Source: Lysobacterales bacterium
GTDB lineage: Bacteria; Pseudomonadota; Gammaproteobacteria; Xanthomonadales; Xanthomonadaceae
Length of the DNA stretch: 45,749 nucleotides
NCBI GenBank assembly: GCA_020442465.1
Contig: JAGRJY010000032.1
Location: 1-45,749 of the forward strand
Direction of reading: 5' to 3'
Shown piece after piece: positions 26,860-34,004 of this stretch. Under the pieces are notes generated by a model. The model made no database searches and was not told where the DNA came from. It worked only from the letters and a program-made list of their open reading frames with translations. A program made the translations under genes and the position numbers. The number at the start of each line of letters is the position of its first letter. Within the stretch, counting starts at the first letter, position 1.

Positions 26860-27330
26860 CTACTCGCCCTTGCCTTTCTTCTTTGCGGTTTGCTTCGGCA
26901 TCGCGGCGAGCCGCGCCTGCGCCTCGCGCTTGCCCAGACCGCGCACGGCAGCGATGCGCGCGAGCTGCGGTTTGCGCGGACGCGTGTTGCCGGATTCCCA
27001 CAGATAGACGCTCTGGCCGGACACGCCGATCAGCGCACCGAAGTCGGCAGCACTCAGCCCGATCTTCTCTCTTTGCCGCTTGAGCCTGGTCGGCGAGAAC
27101 CGCAGCTTGGCATCGTCCTCAACCGGTTTGGCCTCGGCGATGCGCGCGCCGCGGACCACCCGCTCGAGTTCGGCGATACGGCGCTCCAGCTTGCTACGCG
27201 TCTGCTTGTGCGCGGCGTTGTCATGCCGCAACGCGGTGACCTGCTTGCGCAGAGGTTCGCACAGGGCTTTGGCTTCCTTCTTCGCGATTCGCGCGATTTC
27301 CGCGCGCAGCGCGGTAGCAAGATTCGACAC
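26860..27330 (-). CDS. Coiled-coil plus XRE-type HTH protein
   Basis: 156 residues, GTG start at 27330 behind a strong GGAGGAGGAAGG site. Residues 1-65 form a charged coiled coil (EIARIAKKEAKALCEPLRKQ..., KLERRIAELERVV). Residues ~78-125 are a Cro/CI-type helix-turn-helix (RLKRQREKIGLSAADFGALIG, SGQSVYLWESGNTRPR), and a Lys-rich tail follows. It probably binds DNA as a dimer. Nothing in the spacing or orientation supports pairing it with the neighbouring NYN gene as a toxin-antitoxin module. Targets are unknown. Confidence 0.8.
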   Translation of the reverse strand: MSNLATALRAEIARIAKKEAKALCEPLRKQVTALRHDNAAHKQTRSKLERRIAELERVVRGARIAEAKPVEDDAKLRFSPTRLKRQREKIGLSAADFGALIGVSGQSVYLWESGNTRPRKPQLARIAAVRGLGKREAQARLAAMPKQTAKKKGKGE

Positions 27331-27358
27331 GACCTTCCTCCTCCAGGAAAGTTTCAGA

Positions 27359-27697
27359 CTAACCGTTTCGTCGATGTTTGTCTGTTTGCTTGGCGTTTTC
27401 CGCGCTGGGAGACTTCTCGAAAACCTTGTCTTGCATCACGAATCGGGCAATCAGCCAGTCACCGGGTTTGGTCGGGAATTCGTCGATAAGCACTGCTTCC
27501 GTCGCAGGCGGAGTGTCGTCGACATCGATGACGCCGAAAGTTTGCGCGCGCCGTTTTGCTGTCTCCGCACGCCGAACGAATCGCCGGTGCCGCACCCTCG
27601 TGTGGCCCGGATCGACCTCGCTGGCGCGCGGGCTCAGCGTGCTGCTCGCGCGCCGGCAGAGCACATTGGGTGCGGCCCGAACGCACCGATCCGGCAC
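27359..27697 (-). CDS. possible small hypothetical protein
   Basis: A weakly supported frame of up to 112 residues with a GTG start. The N-terminal half is Arg-rich and looks like non-coding translation. The C-terminal ~60 residues are protein-like (TFGVIDVDDTPPATEAVLID, FPTKPGDWLIARFVMQDKVF), with sensible codons. A real start may lie nearer 27600. It ends 28 bases before the GTG of the coiled-coil/HTH gene and could be its operon partner. If it is not a gene, this is a gene-free stretch of about 380 bases. Confidence 0.35.
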   Translation of the reverse strand: MPDRCVRAAPNVLCRRASSTLSPRASEVDPGHTRVRHRRFVRRAETAKRRAQTFGVIDVDDTPPATEAVLIDEFPTKPGDWLIARFVMQDKVFEKSPSAENAKQTDKHRRNG

Positions 27698-27710
27698 GCC
27701 CGCACCGACT

Positions 27711-29129
27711 TCAGCGCACGAAGCGCGACAGCGCGGCCGGTGTGAACGCCGTGTCTTCAGGCACCGGGTCGAGGGTCATCGCCTCCTTGCCATCCACGGC
27801 GAGGCCCTGCACGTGGTATCGCCCCGACGCGAGATCATGGAAGGCAAACGCTGCCGGCAGCGTCGCCGGCAGTTCGTAGTAGTTCTTGAGAAAGGCCAGG
27901 CTCGCCCGCCACAGCTTGCCGTTGCTGTCGTATTGGTCGGCGATGCTCACGGTCCAGCTGTCTTCATCGACGAAAAACACCCGGCGTGCGTAGACATGGC
28001 GCCATTCGGGCTTGAGATTGGCCTCGATGACCCACACGCGATGCAGCTCGAACCGCGTACGCGCCGGATCCATGTGTCCGGGCTGCAATAGTGTTTCCGT
28101 CTCGCCCTGCTCGAGCCGATAGTTGTTGTAGGGGATCAGCATCTCTCTTCGACCCAGCAGCTTCCATTCGAACCGGCTCGGCGACCCGTTGATCATGTCG
28201 GTGTCGTCGGAGGTGCGCAGCGCATCGGCATCGCCGATGCTCATGTCGAACGCGAGTAGCGGCGCCCGCAGCACGCGACGTCGCCCGCTGTCGTAGATCC
28301 AGGCCTGGCGCGGCGCAGCGTCCTGATTCAGGGTTTCGTGGACCAGCACACCGGAGCGCGCAAGACGTGCCGGCGCGGTCACCGTCGACAGCAGCGAGAA
28401 CAGCCGGTTGTCCAGGGCCTCGACGGAGCCACCCGGCGCGTAGAAATGGAACTTCACCTGGGTGGAGCGGGTGATCAGGGTGAACTTGCCGTCGGCATAC
28501 ACATTGGCATCGTGTCCGCGGTTGGTCAGGTACTGACCGCGCCATCGGGTGACGTGGTTCCAGTACACCTGCAAGGCCTCGCTGGGCTGCGGAAACGGTA
28601 TGCCCCCGAACGCGCCTTCGATGCCGAGCCCGTCTTCCGTGAGGCGGGCCGACTCGGCGTTCCTGCGCGTGTTGTCGTACACCCACTGCGGTGCCGCATG
28701 GCTGCGCCGGCTCGGATACACCGGAATGCGGAAGCTGTCCGGGTAGCGCTGCAGCATCGCCTGCAGGCCGGGCGTCAGCTGATCGACATGTTCAGAAAGA
28801 TTGGCCGCCGTCACGGTATACAACACGGCGTCGTTCGCGAACGGGTCCACATGCATGGAACCCGGGCCGGCATATCCCGCCGGCGGCGAAGTCAGCCCGC
28901 CCTCCCAGGCCGGAATGCTCCCCGATTCGTTGCCGGCGCGGGTCGCTCCGAACGGCGTCAGCGCATTCCAGTCGACCGGTTCGGCCGCACGGCTTCCCGC
29001 CGGCGCGAACGTGAGCAGGCACAGGAGGACCGGGATCGACAGCGCGCGCGCAGGCCAGGCCGCCATGGGCGATTTGCGCCGGACGAAGCCTGCCATCTTG
29101 CGTTCATCGTGAGCGTGCAGATTCCTCAT
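27711..29129 (-). CDS. Exported DUF1329 protein
   Basis: 472 residues. GGAGG is 5 bases upstream of the ATG at 29129. A ~25-residue basic leader precedes the hydrophobic signal (ALSIPVLLCLLTFAPAGSRA). The mature part opens with the typical DUF1329 sequence WNALTPFGATRAGNESGSIP and AWEGGLTSPPAGY, with PFPQPSEALQVYWNH and RHVYARRVFFVDEDSW later. The family has a LolB-like fold and is thought to work at the outer membrane in handling hydrophobic substrates; in pseudomonads it is often paired with a DUF1302 outer-membrane protein, which is absent here. Fourteen copies of an 8-bp repeat lie upstream, in what should be its promoter region. Confidence 0.88.
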   Translation of the reverse strand: MRNLHAHDERKMAGFVRRKSPMAAWPARALSIPVLLCLLTFAPAGSRAAEPVDWNALTPFGATRAGNESGSIPAWEGGLTSPPAGYAGPGSMHVDPFANDAVLYTVTAANLSEHVDQLTPGLQAMLQRYPDSFRIPVYPSRRSHAAPQWVYDNTRRNAESARLTEDGLGIEGAFGGIPFPQPSEALQVYWNHVTRWRGQYLTNRGHDANVYADGKFTLITRSTQVKFHFYAPGGSVEALDNRLFSLLSTVTAPARLARSGVLVHETLNQDAAPRQAWIYDSGRRRVLRAPLLAFDMSIGDADALRTSDDTDMINGSPSRFEWKLLGRREMLIPYNNYRLEQGETETLLQPGHMDPARTRFELHRVWVIEANLKPEWRHVYARRVFFVDEDSWTVSIADQYDSNGKLWRASLAFLKNYYELPATLPAAFAFHDLASGRYHVQGLAVDGKEAMTLDPVPEDTAFTPAALSRFVR

Positions 29130-29442
29130 CGCGGCCTCCAGACGGTCGATCCGTGCAAGGTTGTACCACTACCGATGGCGTATCGTGCGCCGGGCCGGGA
29201 CAAGCCCGGCGTGCACGGCGTCGGCCCGGTCCCCGCGCATCCGCTCATCCGCTCATCCGCTCATCCGCTCATCCGCTCAGCCGCTCATCCGCTCATCCGC
29301 TCATCCGCTCATCCGCTCATCCGCTCAGCCGCTCAGCCGCTCAGCCGCTCATCCGGCACGCTGCCGCGCCTGCGAACTGGCACCGATGCCGGAAGGAATC
29401 ATGCTCAGGGTGGCATGCGCTCGATCGCCCGTGGCCGGGCGC
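29130..29442. other. intergenic region with microsatellite and REP-like hairpin
   Basis: 313 bases between the TSUP gene stop and the DUF1329 start, both on the minus strand. It holds a perfect hairpin GCCGGG-ACAAG-CCCGGC at 29194-29210 and the 8-bp repeat array. The promoter of the DUF1329 gene should lie here; no clear -35/-10 pair was recognised. Confidence 0.6.
29241..29352. repeat. 14 tandem copies of an 8-bp repeat (CCGCTCAT/G)
   Basis: Fourteen consecutive units CCGCTCA(T/G), 112 bp in total. The eighth base runs TTTTGTTTTTGGGT, so the variant units are partly clustered. The array is intergenic, beginning 112 bases upstream of the DUF1329 start codon on the minus strand. The unit length is not a multiple of three. 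Confidence 0.95.
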
Positions 29443-30216
29443 TCAGATCAGCCCCAGCATCAGAGCCAGACCGGTGACGAGCAGCAGGCCGCCAACGATG
29501 CGCTGCAGGCCGTCGAGCGTCAGCTTCTGCAGGAAACGGTTGCCCAGCCAGGCTCCGGCGAAAGCAGCTCCGACGGACACGCTCAGCCATGGCAGCATCG
29601 AACGATCCAGCCGCTCCGCAAGATCACCGGCGTAGACACTGAGCCTCGACACGTCGATCAGCACGGCGAGCACGACGCCGGTGCCGATGAAGGCCTGCTT
29701 CGACAATCCGGCGCGCAGCAGGAACGCCGAACGCAGCGCACCCTGCATGCCGGAGAGCCCGCCGAAGAATCCGCTGAGTGCGCCACCGAGCGGCAGCCAG
29801 CGCGGGGGCAGAGTCCAGGCACGGAATCGTTTCGACGCTTCGAGCACCGCAAACACCAGCAGCAGGCTGCCGACGATGAGCTTCACCGGCGTGATCGCGG
29901 CCGGGCGTCCCAGCCAGGTGTGCGTCATCAGCGGAGGAAGCTGTGCGAGCTGCACGAGCAGCCAGGCACCGAGCAGCGCAGCCGCCACGGCCGGCACGCC
30001 AAACCGCACCAGCACCGGCCGGTCGGCATGACGCCCGACCAGCCCGAGCTTGAAGAGCCCGTTGAGGAAGTGCACGACACCGGTCAACGCAACAGCCTGT
30101 TCCACCGGGAAGAACCAGGCGAACGCCGGCAGCAGCAAGGTGCCGAGCCCGAACCCCGAGAAAAAGGTCAGCCCGGAGGCGATGAATGCCACCACGGCGA
30201 CGATGATCAGTTCCAC
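29443..30216 (-). CDS. TSUP (TauE/SafE) family permease
   Basis: 257 residues from the GTG at 30216; the longer upstream frame has no domain. About eight membrane helices in two repeated halves open with LIIVAVVAFIASGLTFFSGFGLG and the second-half motif GGALSGFFGGLSGMQGALRS, the conserved G-x-x-x-G-x-x-G pattern of the family. TSUP proteins move small organic or sulfur anions such as sulfite, sulfoacetate or taurine-derived products across the inner membrane. The substrate cannot be told here. It is read divergently from the cytochrome operon; about 120 bases separate the starts. Confidence 0.85.
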   Translation of the reverse strand: MELIIVAVVAFIASGLTFFSGFGLGTLLLPAFAWFFPVEQAVALTGVVHFLNGLFKLGLVGRHADRPVLVRFGVPAVAAALLGAWLLVQLAQLPPLMTHTWLGRPAAITPVKLIVGSLLLVFAVLEASKRFRAWTLPPRWLPLGGALSGFFGGLSGMQGALRSAFLLRAGLSKQAFIGTGVVLAVLIDVSRLSVYAGDLAERLDRSMLPWLSVSVGAAFAGAWLGNRFLQKLTLDGLQRIVGGLLLVTGLALMLGLI

Positions 30217-30246
30217 GCGGCCTGCGCTCCGAGGCTGTGACGGGGC

Positions 30247-30275
30247 TGAAAATGTACTCCGACCCCGTTTCGGGG
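30247..30275. repeat. dispersed-type motif with CCCCG-TTT-CGGGG hairpin
   Basis: TGAAAATGTACTCCGACCCC at 30247-30266 runs into a short CCCCG-TTT-CGGGG hairpin (30263-30275). From memory, this 'GGGGTCGGAGTACATTTTC' sequence (minus strand) recurs between genes of several beta- and gammaproteobacteria. Only one copy is in this window, so the repeat call rests on recognition. It sits in the divergent promoter region. Confidence 0.4.
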
Positions 30276-30334
30276 GCATACTTGCATTTTTATGCGTCCT
30301 GCCCTGAGCGGACGGCATGCTCAGGAGTCGATCC

Positions 30335-32194
30335 TTGTCTCTTGTACGAACGACGACCATCGCGGGCCTCGCTGTGCTCGCCCTGACTGTCGGCGCCGCA
30401 TTGTGTGGCGACCGCGTGCTTGCGGGCCCGAAAGGCCCGACGCCACTCGACTTCACGCCTGATGGAACCCAGCCGGGGTTGAACGTACCGGTCGACGAAC
30501 CCGCGGCGTGCTCGTCCTGCCATGGGTCCTCGAGCACGCCCGATGTCACGTTCATCCCGCACGCGACGTGGTCGGGCTCGATGATGGCCAATGCGACGCG
30601 CGACCCGCTGTTCTGGGCTGCGCTCGATGTAGCGAACCACGACATGCCCGGCGTCGGGGACTACTGCCTGCGCTGTCATACGCCCAGCGGCTGGCTCGCC
30701 GGACGCGTGCACAAGACGGGTGAATCCGGCATGCCTTTCATCAACGGCCAGAACGGCTGCGCGCTGGCCGGCGACCTGGTGTCCGACGACCAGTTCAACA
30801 ATGACTTTGCCGGCATCACCTGCCACCTGTGCCATCGCACCGACGAACGCGGCCCGGCCAACGAACCGACCTTCATCGGCAACGGCAATCTGTGGATCGA
30901 CGACAGCGGCTCGTGCGAGACGCCCGAGGGCAGCTACTTCGGACCGTGCCGCAAGGGCCCCTACACCTACCCGATGTCGAGCGCAGTGCCCCCGCCGCCG
31001 CACGGCTGGAAGCAGGACCATTTCATCGGCGACTCACGGTTCTGCGGCAGCTGCCACGATGTCAGCACGCCGACCACCAATGAAGGGCCCGTGCGAACCC
31101 TGATTCTCGGAGACGGCACCGATACCGGCATCCCCTTCCCGATCGAGCGCACCTTCAGCGAGTGGCAGGCGAGCGTATTCGGACTGCCCATCTTCAGCGA
31201 TGGCTTCGGCAGCACTGCACCCGAGACGCGTGCACTGCCGCGCGGGCAGACCTGCCAGAGTTGCCACATGCGCAGCAGCAGCGACCCCGATGCGCGCGCC
31301 TGCAATTTCGAAACGCCGGGATCACGCACGAACGATTTGCCGGTGCACGAGTTCGTCGGCGGCAACGCCTGGATTCCCGCGGTGCTGCGCGACGAGTACG
31401 GCCTCGGACGCACCTCGGCGTTCAACCGCACCATTGCCTGGACCGAGGAAATGCTCGCCGAGCGCAGCGCCGACATCGACGTGCAGGTGCTGTCGGTGCA
31501 GCCACTGCCCGGCGACATGCAGGTGCGCGTGCGCGTCACCAACAAGTCCGGACACAAGCTGCCGACGGGCTACTCGGAAGGCCGCCGCATGTGGCTGAAC
31601 CTGCGCGTCACCGACAACAACGGCGGCACCGTGTTCGAGAGCGGCGCCTACGATGCGTCGACCGGCGTGTTGACCGAAGACCCGCAGATCAAGGTCTACG
31701 AAATCATCCAGGGCATCTGGGACCGCAACAGCCTGAAGACCTGCGACGCGGACGACGGCGCCGGACGCAAGCTGTTCCATTTCGTGCTCAACAACTGCGT
31801 GGTCAAGGACAACCGCATCCCGCCCGAGGGATTCACCGGTGGCGCAGACCTCGAGCTGCGTCCGGTCGGCTACAGCTACCCGGAAGCCAGTCCCGGTGTG
31901 CTGGCTCATTGGGACGACACCGACTACACGATCCCCGTCGCGGGCGGCACCGCACTGCCGCTCACCGTGACCGCGACCTTGCGCTTCCAGGTCTCGAGCA
32001 AGGACTACATCGAGTTCCTGCGCGACGAGGCGGTGAACCACAGCATTCCGAGCGAGAACGTGATGTGCGGTCGCGATCTCGACTTTGGCCCGGCCGACCA
32101 ATCGCGTGGAGCGTTCATGCATCAGCTATGGCAAGCATCGGGGCGCGCGGCGCCCTTCGACATGGTCAGCGACAGCGCGGTGGCCACGCCATGA
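30335..32194 (+). CDS. Exported pentaheme c-type cytochrome
   Basis: 619 residues from a TTG at 30335, preferred over the ATG at 30317 because AGGAG lies 7 bases upstream and gives a shorter signal peptide (TTTIAGLAVLALTVGAAL). Five CxxCH heme sites are seen: CSSCH (~59), CLRCH (~111), CHLCH (~163), CGSCH (~237) and CQSCH (~307). After ~390 comes a beta-rich domain with NKSGHKLPTGYSEGRRMWL, a motif seen in other multiheme cytochromes of the c-554-like type. It should carry electrons in the periplasm or at the outer membrane; no substrate site is identifiable. Its stop overlaps the ATG of the next gene (ATGA), and that gene overlaps the amine-oxidase-like gene in the same way. Confidence 0.88.
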   Translation: MSLVRTTTIAGLAVLALTVGAALCGDRVLAGPKGPTPLDFTPDGTQPGLNVPVDEPAACSSCHGSSSTPDVTFIPHATWSGSMMANATRDPLFWAALDVANHDMPGVGDYCLRCHTPSGWLAGRVHKTGESGMPFINGQNGCALAGDLVSDDQFNNDFAGITCHLCHRTDERGPANEPTFIGNGNLWIDDSGSCETPEGSYFGPCRKGPYTYPMSSAVPPPPHGWKQDHFIGDSRFCGSCHDVSTPTTNEGPVRTLILGDGTDTGIPFPIERTFSEWQASVFGLPIFSDGFGSTAPETRALPRGQTCQSCHMRSSSDPDARACNFETPGSRTNDLPVHEFVGGNAWIPAVLRDEYGLGRTSAFNRTIAWTEEMLAERSADIDVQVLSVQPLPGDMQVRVRVTNKSGHKLPTGYSEGRRMWLNLRVTDNNGGTVFESGAYDASTGVLTEDPQIKVYEIIQGIWDRNSLKTCDADDGAGRKLFHFVLNNCVVKDNRIPPEGFTGGADLELRPVGYSYPEASPGVLAHWDDTDYTIPVAGGTALPLTVTATLRFQVSSKDYIEFLRDEAVNHSIPSENVMCGRDLDFGPADQSRGAFMHQLWQASGRAAPFDMVSDSAVATP

Positions 32195-32814
32195 GGCTTG
32201 GGGCACCGCTTCTCGCATCGGTCCTGCTTGCGGCCTGCGCTGCGCAGCCGGAACGCGGACTGGACGTGCCGCCGGATGCCGCCGTCCCGGCGCGGACCGC
32301 CACCGTGCTGCCGCCCGCAGAGAAGCCCTGGCACGGCGGACGCGTGGTCGTCGTGCGCGCCTACGACGAGCTGTACAAGGAAGACGGCGAGGATCGCCGC
32401 CGGCGCGTGGAGGAACTGTGGGACTACGGCCGCGGGATGGCCGTGCGCCGCTGGTCGACGCTGGACGGGAAGGTCCTGCGCGAGGAGGACGATCCACGCC
32501 GCGTGCTGCGCGCCACCGAGGACGAACTGCAGGAAGCGTTTCGCCGCGTACGCGAGCACCCCGACCTCGTGCGCTCGGCGTCGATCCCCGGAGCCGAATG
32601 GTTCGGCGGCTTTGCCTATCGCAAGGCAGACGACCCGTACTGCGACGCCGGCAGCCGCTGCGTCCACGTCATGGTCACACTGGATCACGGTTTACGCCGC
32701 GTGATCCACGCTATCGTCGATCTACAGTCAGATCGAGTGGTTCACCCGTTGTACGATCCCGAGCTGACCCGCCCGGTCAGCGACGCGGATCCTTATCCGG
32801 AGCCTGCATCATGA
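32191..32814 (+). CDS. Lipoprotein of unknown function, middle gene of redox operon
   Basis: 207 residues. The ATG overlaps the cytochrome stop (ATGA), and its own TGA overlaps the next ATG. The N-terminus MRLGAPLLASVLLAAC is a lipobox, so Cys16 should be lipidated; Ala at +2 favours the outer membrane. The body has VVVVRAYDELYKEDGEDRR, a WDYGRGMAVRRWSTLDGKVL strand pair, and a late beta region with two Cys (PYCDAGSRC) and HVMVTLDHGLRRVIHAIVDL. I do not recognise the family. Its strict coupling to the cytochrome and the amine-oxidase-like gene suggests a structural or assembly partner. Confidence 0.75.
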   Translation: MRLGAPLLASVLLAACAAQPERGLDVPPDAAVPARTATVLPPAEKPWHGGRVVVVRAYDELYKEDGEDRRRRVEELWDYGRGMAVRRWSTLDGKVLREEDDPRRVLRATEDELQEAFRRVREHPDLVRSASIPGAEWFGGFAYRKADDPYCDAGSRCVHVMVTLDHGLRRVIHAIVDLQSDRVVHPLYDPELTRPVSDADPYPEPAS

Positions 32815-33950
32815 AACTTCGAATCGCCACCCTGCTGCTTGCGCTGTCGCCGTGGGGCGCTGCGTTGGCTGCCAGCCCCACTTGCGTCGGCAACGAGACA
32901 AAACTGTCCTGGCCGGCCTCCGACCCGATCTGGGAGCTCTGCTGGCTGCGTCCGAGCGAAAGCTCCGGACCGGACGGCTCGGGCCTCGAGATCCGCAACG
33001 TGCACTACAACGGCTACCCGGTGCTGAAGGCGGCACACTCGCCGATCCTGTTCGCCGAGTACGCATCGTCGACCTGCTATCGCGACTGGAAGGACAGCAA
33101 TTCGTCGCTGATCGGCGAGCCAGCCGTGCGCAATCTGCTCGGAACCTCGAGCGTGTTTGCCGCGACCACCAGTTGCGACCGTTCGGCCAGCCCGACGACT
33201 TCCTACGGCGGTTGCCCGTTCCAGCTGCCCGGACGCACCAGTGGCGACTGCTTCACCGGCGTGGCCATCGAGGAAGGCGGCGACCACGTCACCATGACGA
33301 CCCAGTACGTGGCCGGCTGGTACCTGTACAGCGCCCGCTTCACCTTCTTCGCGGATGGCAGCTTCAGCCCCGAGATGGGCTTCGGCAACTCCAACGGCAC
33401 GTTCAACAACACGACGCACTGGCACCACAACTACTGGCGCCTCGACTTCGACATCGATGGTGCTGCGAACAATCAGATCCTGATCAACAACGACGTGCAG
33501 AACTCCGAGTTCACCTCGTTGCGCAACGAGCGCGATGGCGGCCCGTTCGGCGAGCGCACCTTCGCCGTCCGCAACCGCTTCACCGGGCGCGGGTTCCGCC
33601 TGTTCCCGGGCAGCAGCGACTACGACACGCCGACCAACCAGAGCGGTCGCGGCTTCCACAATGTCGATGTGCTCGGCACGCTCTACCATGCCGGGGAATA
33701 CTCCGATCAACCGGACAACAGTCTCGGCGACTGCGCCTTCATCGAGGGCAACCTCGCCAATGGCGAGAGCATCGCCGGATCCGGCGGCAACGGCGATGAC
33801 GTGGTGCTGTACTACCGCGCGGGCGTGCGCGACCGCACCAACGAGGGCCCGGGCACGCAGGACTCGATGATCTGCAAGAAAGTGGGGCCAGTGTTCGTTC
33901 CCTTCGGCGACTTCACCCCCGGTCAGCTGTTCAAGGGCGACTTCGAATAG
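32811..33950 (+). CDS. Compact copper-amine-oxidase-like secreted protein
   Basis: 379 residues with a signal peptide (MKLRIATLLLALSPWGAALA). The whole mature part follows the copper amine oxidase catalytic domain: GLEIRNVHYNGYPVLKAAHSP, then KDS with D95 at the catalytic-base position (family L-D-S-G). GWYLYSARFTFFADG follows, with Tyr171 exactly 12 residues before the Gly, as is the quinone-precursor Tyr of E. coli TynA; then TTHWHHNYWRLDFDIDG with copper ligands H203 and H205. LYHAGEY matches the family RYHPGER. The third copper ligand of the T-T-x-T-T-H segment is Arg340/Asp341 here (DDVVLYYRAGVRD), and the Asn before the quinone Tyr is Trp. The N-terminal domains of true enzymes are missing. 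The C-terminus is LFKGDFE. The protein could be inactive, use other ligands, or bind copper only. Confidence 0.75.
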   Translation: MKLRIATLLLALSPWGAALAASPTCVGNETKLSWPASDPIWELCWLRPSESSGPDGSGLEIRNVHYNGYPVLKAAHSPILFAEYASSTCYRDWKDSNSSLIGEPAVRNLLGTSSVFAATTSCDRSASPTTSYGGCPFQLPGRTSGDCFTGVAIEEGGDHVTMTTQYVAGWYLYSARFTFFADGSFSPEMGFGNSNGTFNNTTHWHHNYWRLDFDIDGAANNQILINNDVQNSEFTSLRNERDGGPFGERTFAVRNRFTGRGFRLFPGSSDYDTPTNQSGRGFHNVDVLGTLYHAGEYSDQPDNSLGDCAFIEGNLANGESIAGSGGNGDDVVLYYRAGVRDRTNEGPGTQDSMICKKVGPVFVPFGDFTPGQLFKGDFE

Positions 33951-33960
33951 GCTGCCGCGA

Positions 33961-33985
33961 CACGGGCGCCGCGCCGGCGCCCGTG
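33961..33985 (+). terminator. strong hairpin after the redox operon
   Basis: CACGGGCGCC, loop GCGCC, GGCGCCCGTG: a perfect 10-bp stem starting 10 bases after the stop codon. No T-run follows. The position marks the end of the three-gene operon. Confidence 0.6.
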
Positions 33986-34004
33986 CGGCCAAACCACAGC
34001 CCGC

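Noticed and set aside
25877..27330. NYN gene and HTH gene as a toxin-antitoxin pair
   Set aside because: The genes are about 210 bases apart, each with its own ribosome site. The NYN protein is of the LabA/OST-HTH type and the HTH protein has a coiled coil unlike known antitoxins.
29241..29352. CRISPR-like array
   Set aside because: The units are 8 bp, contiguous and without spacers, so this is a microsatellite. The 124-bp REP triplication is likewise not CRISPR: spacers are near-identical and there are no cas genes.
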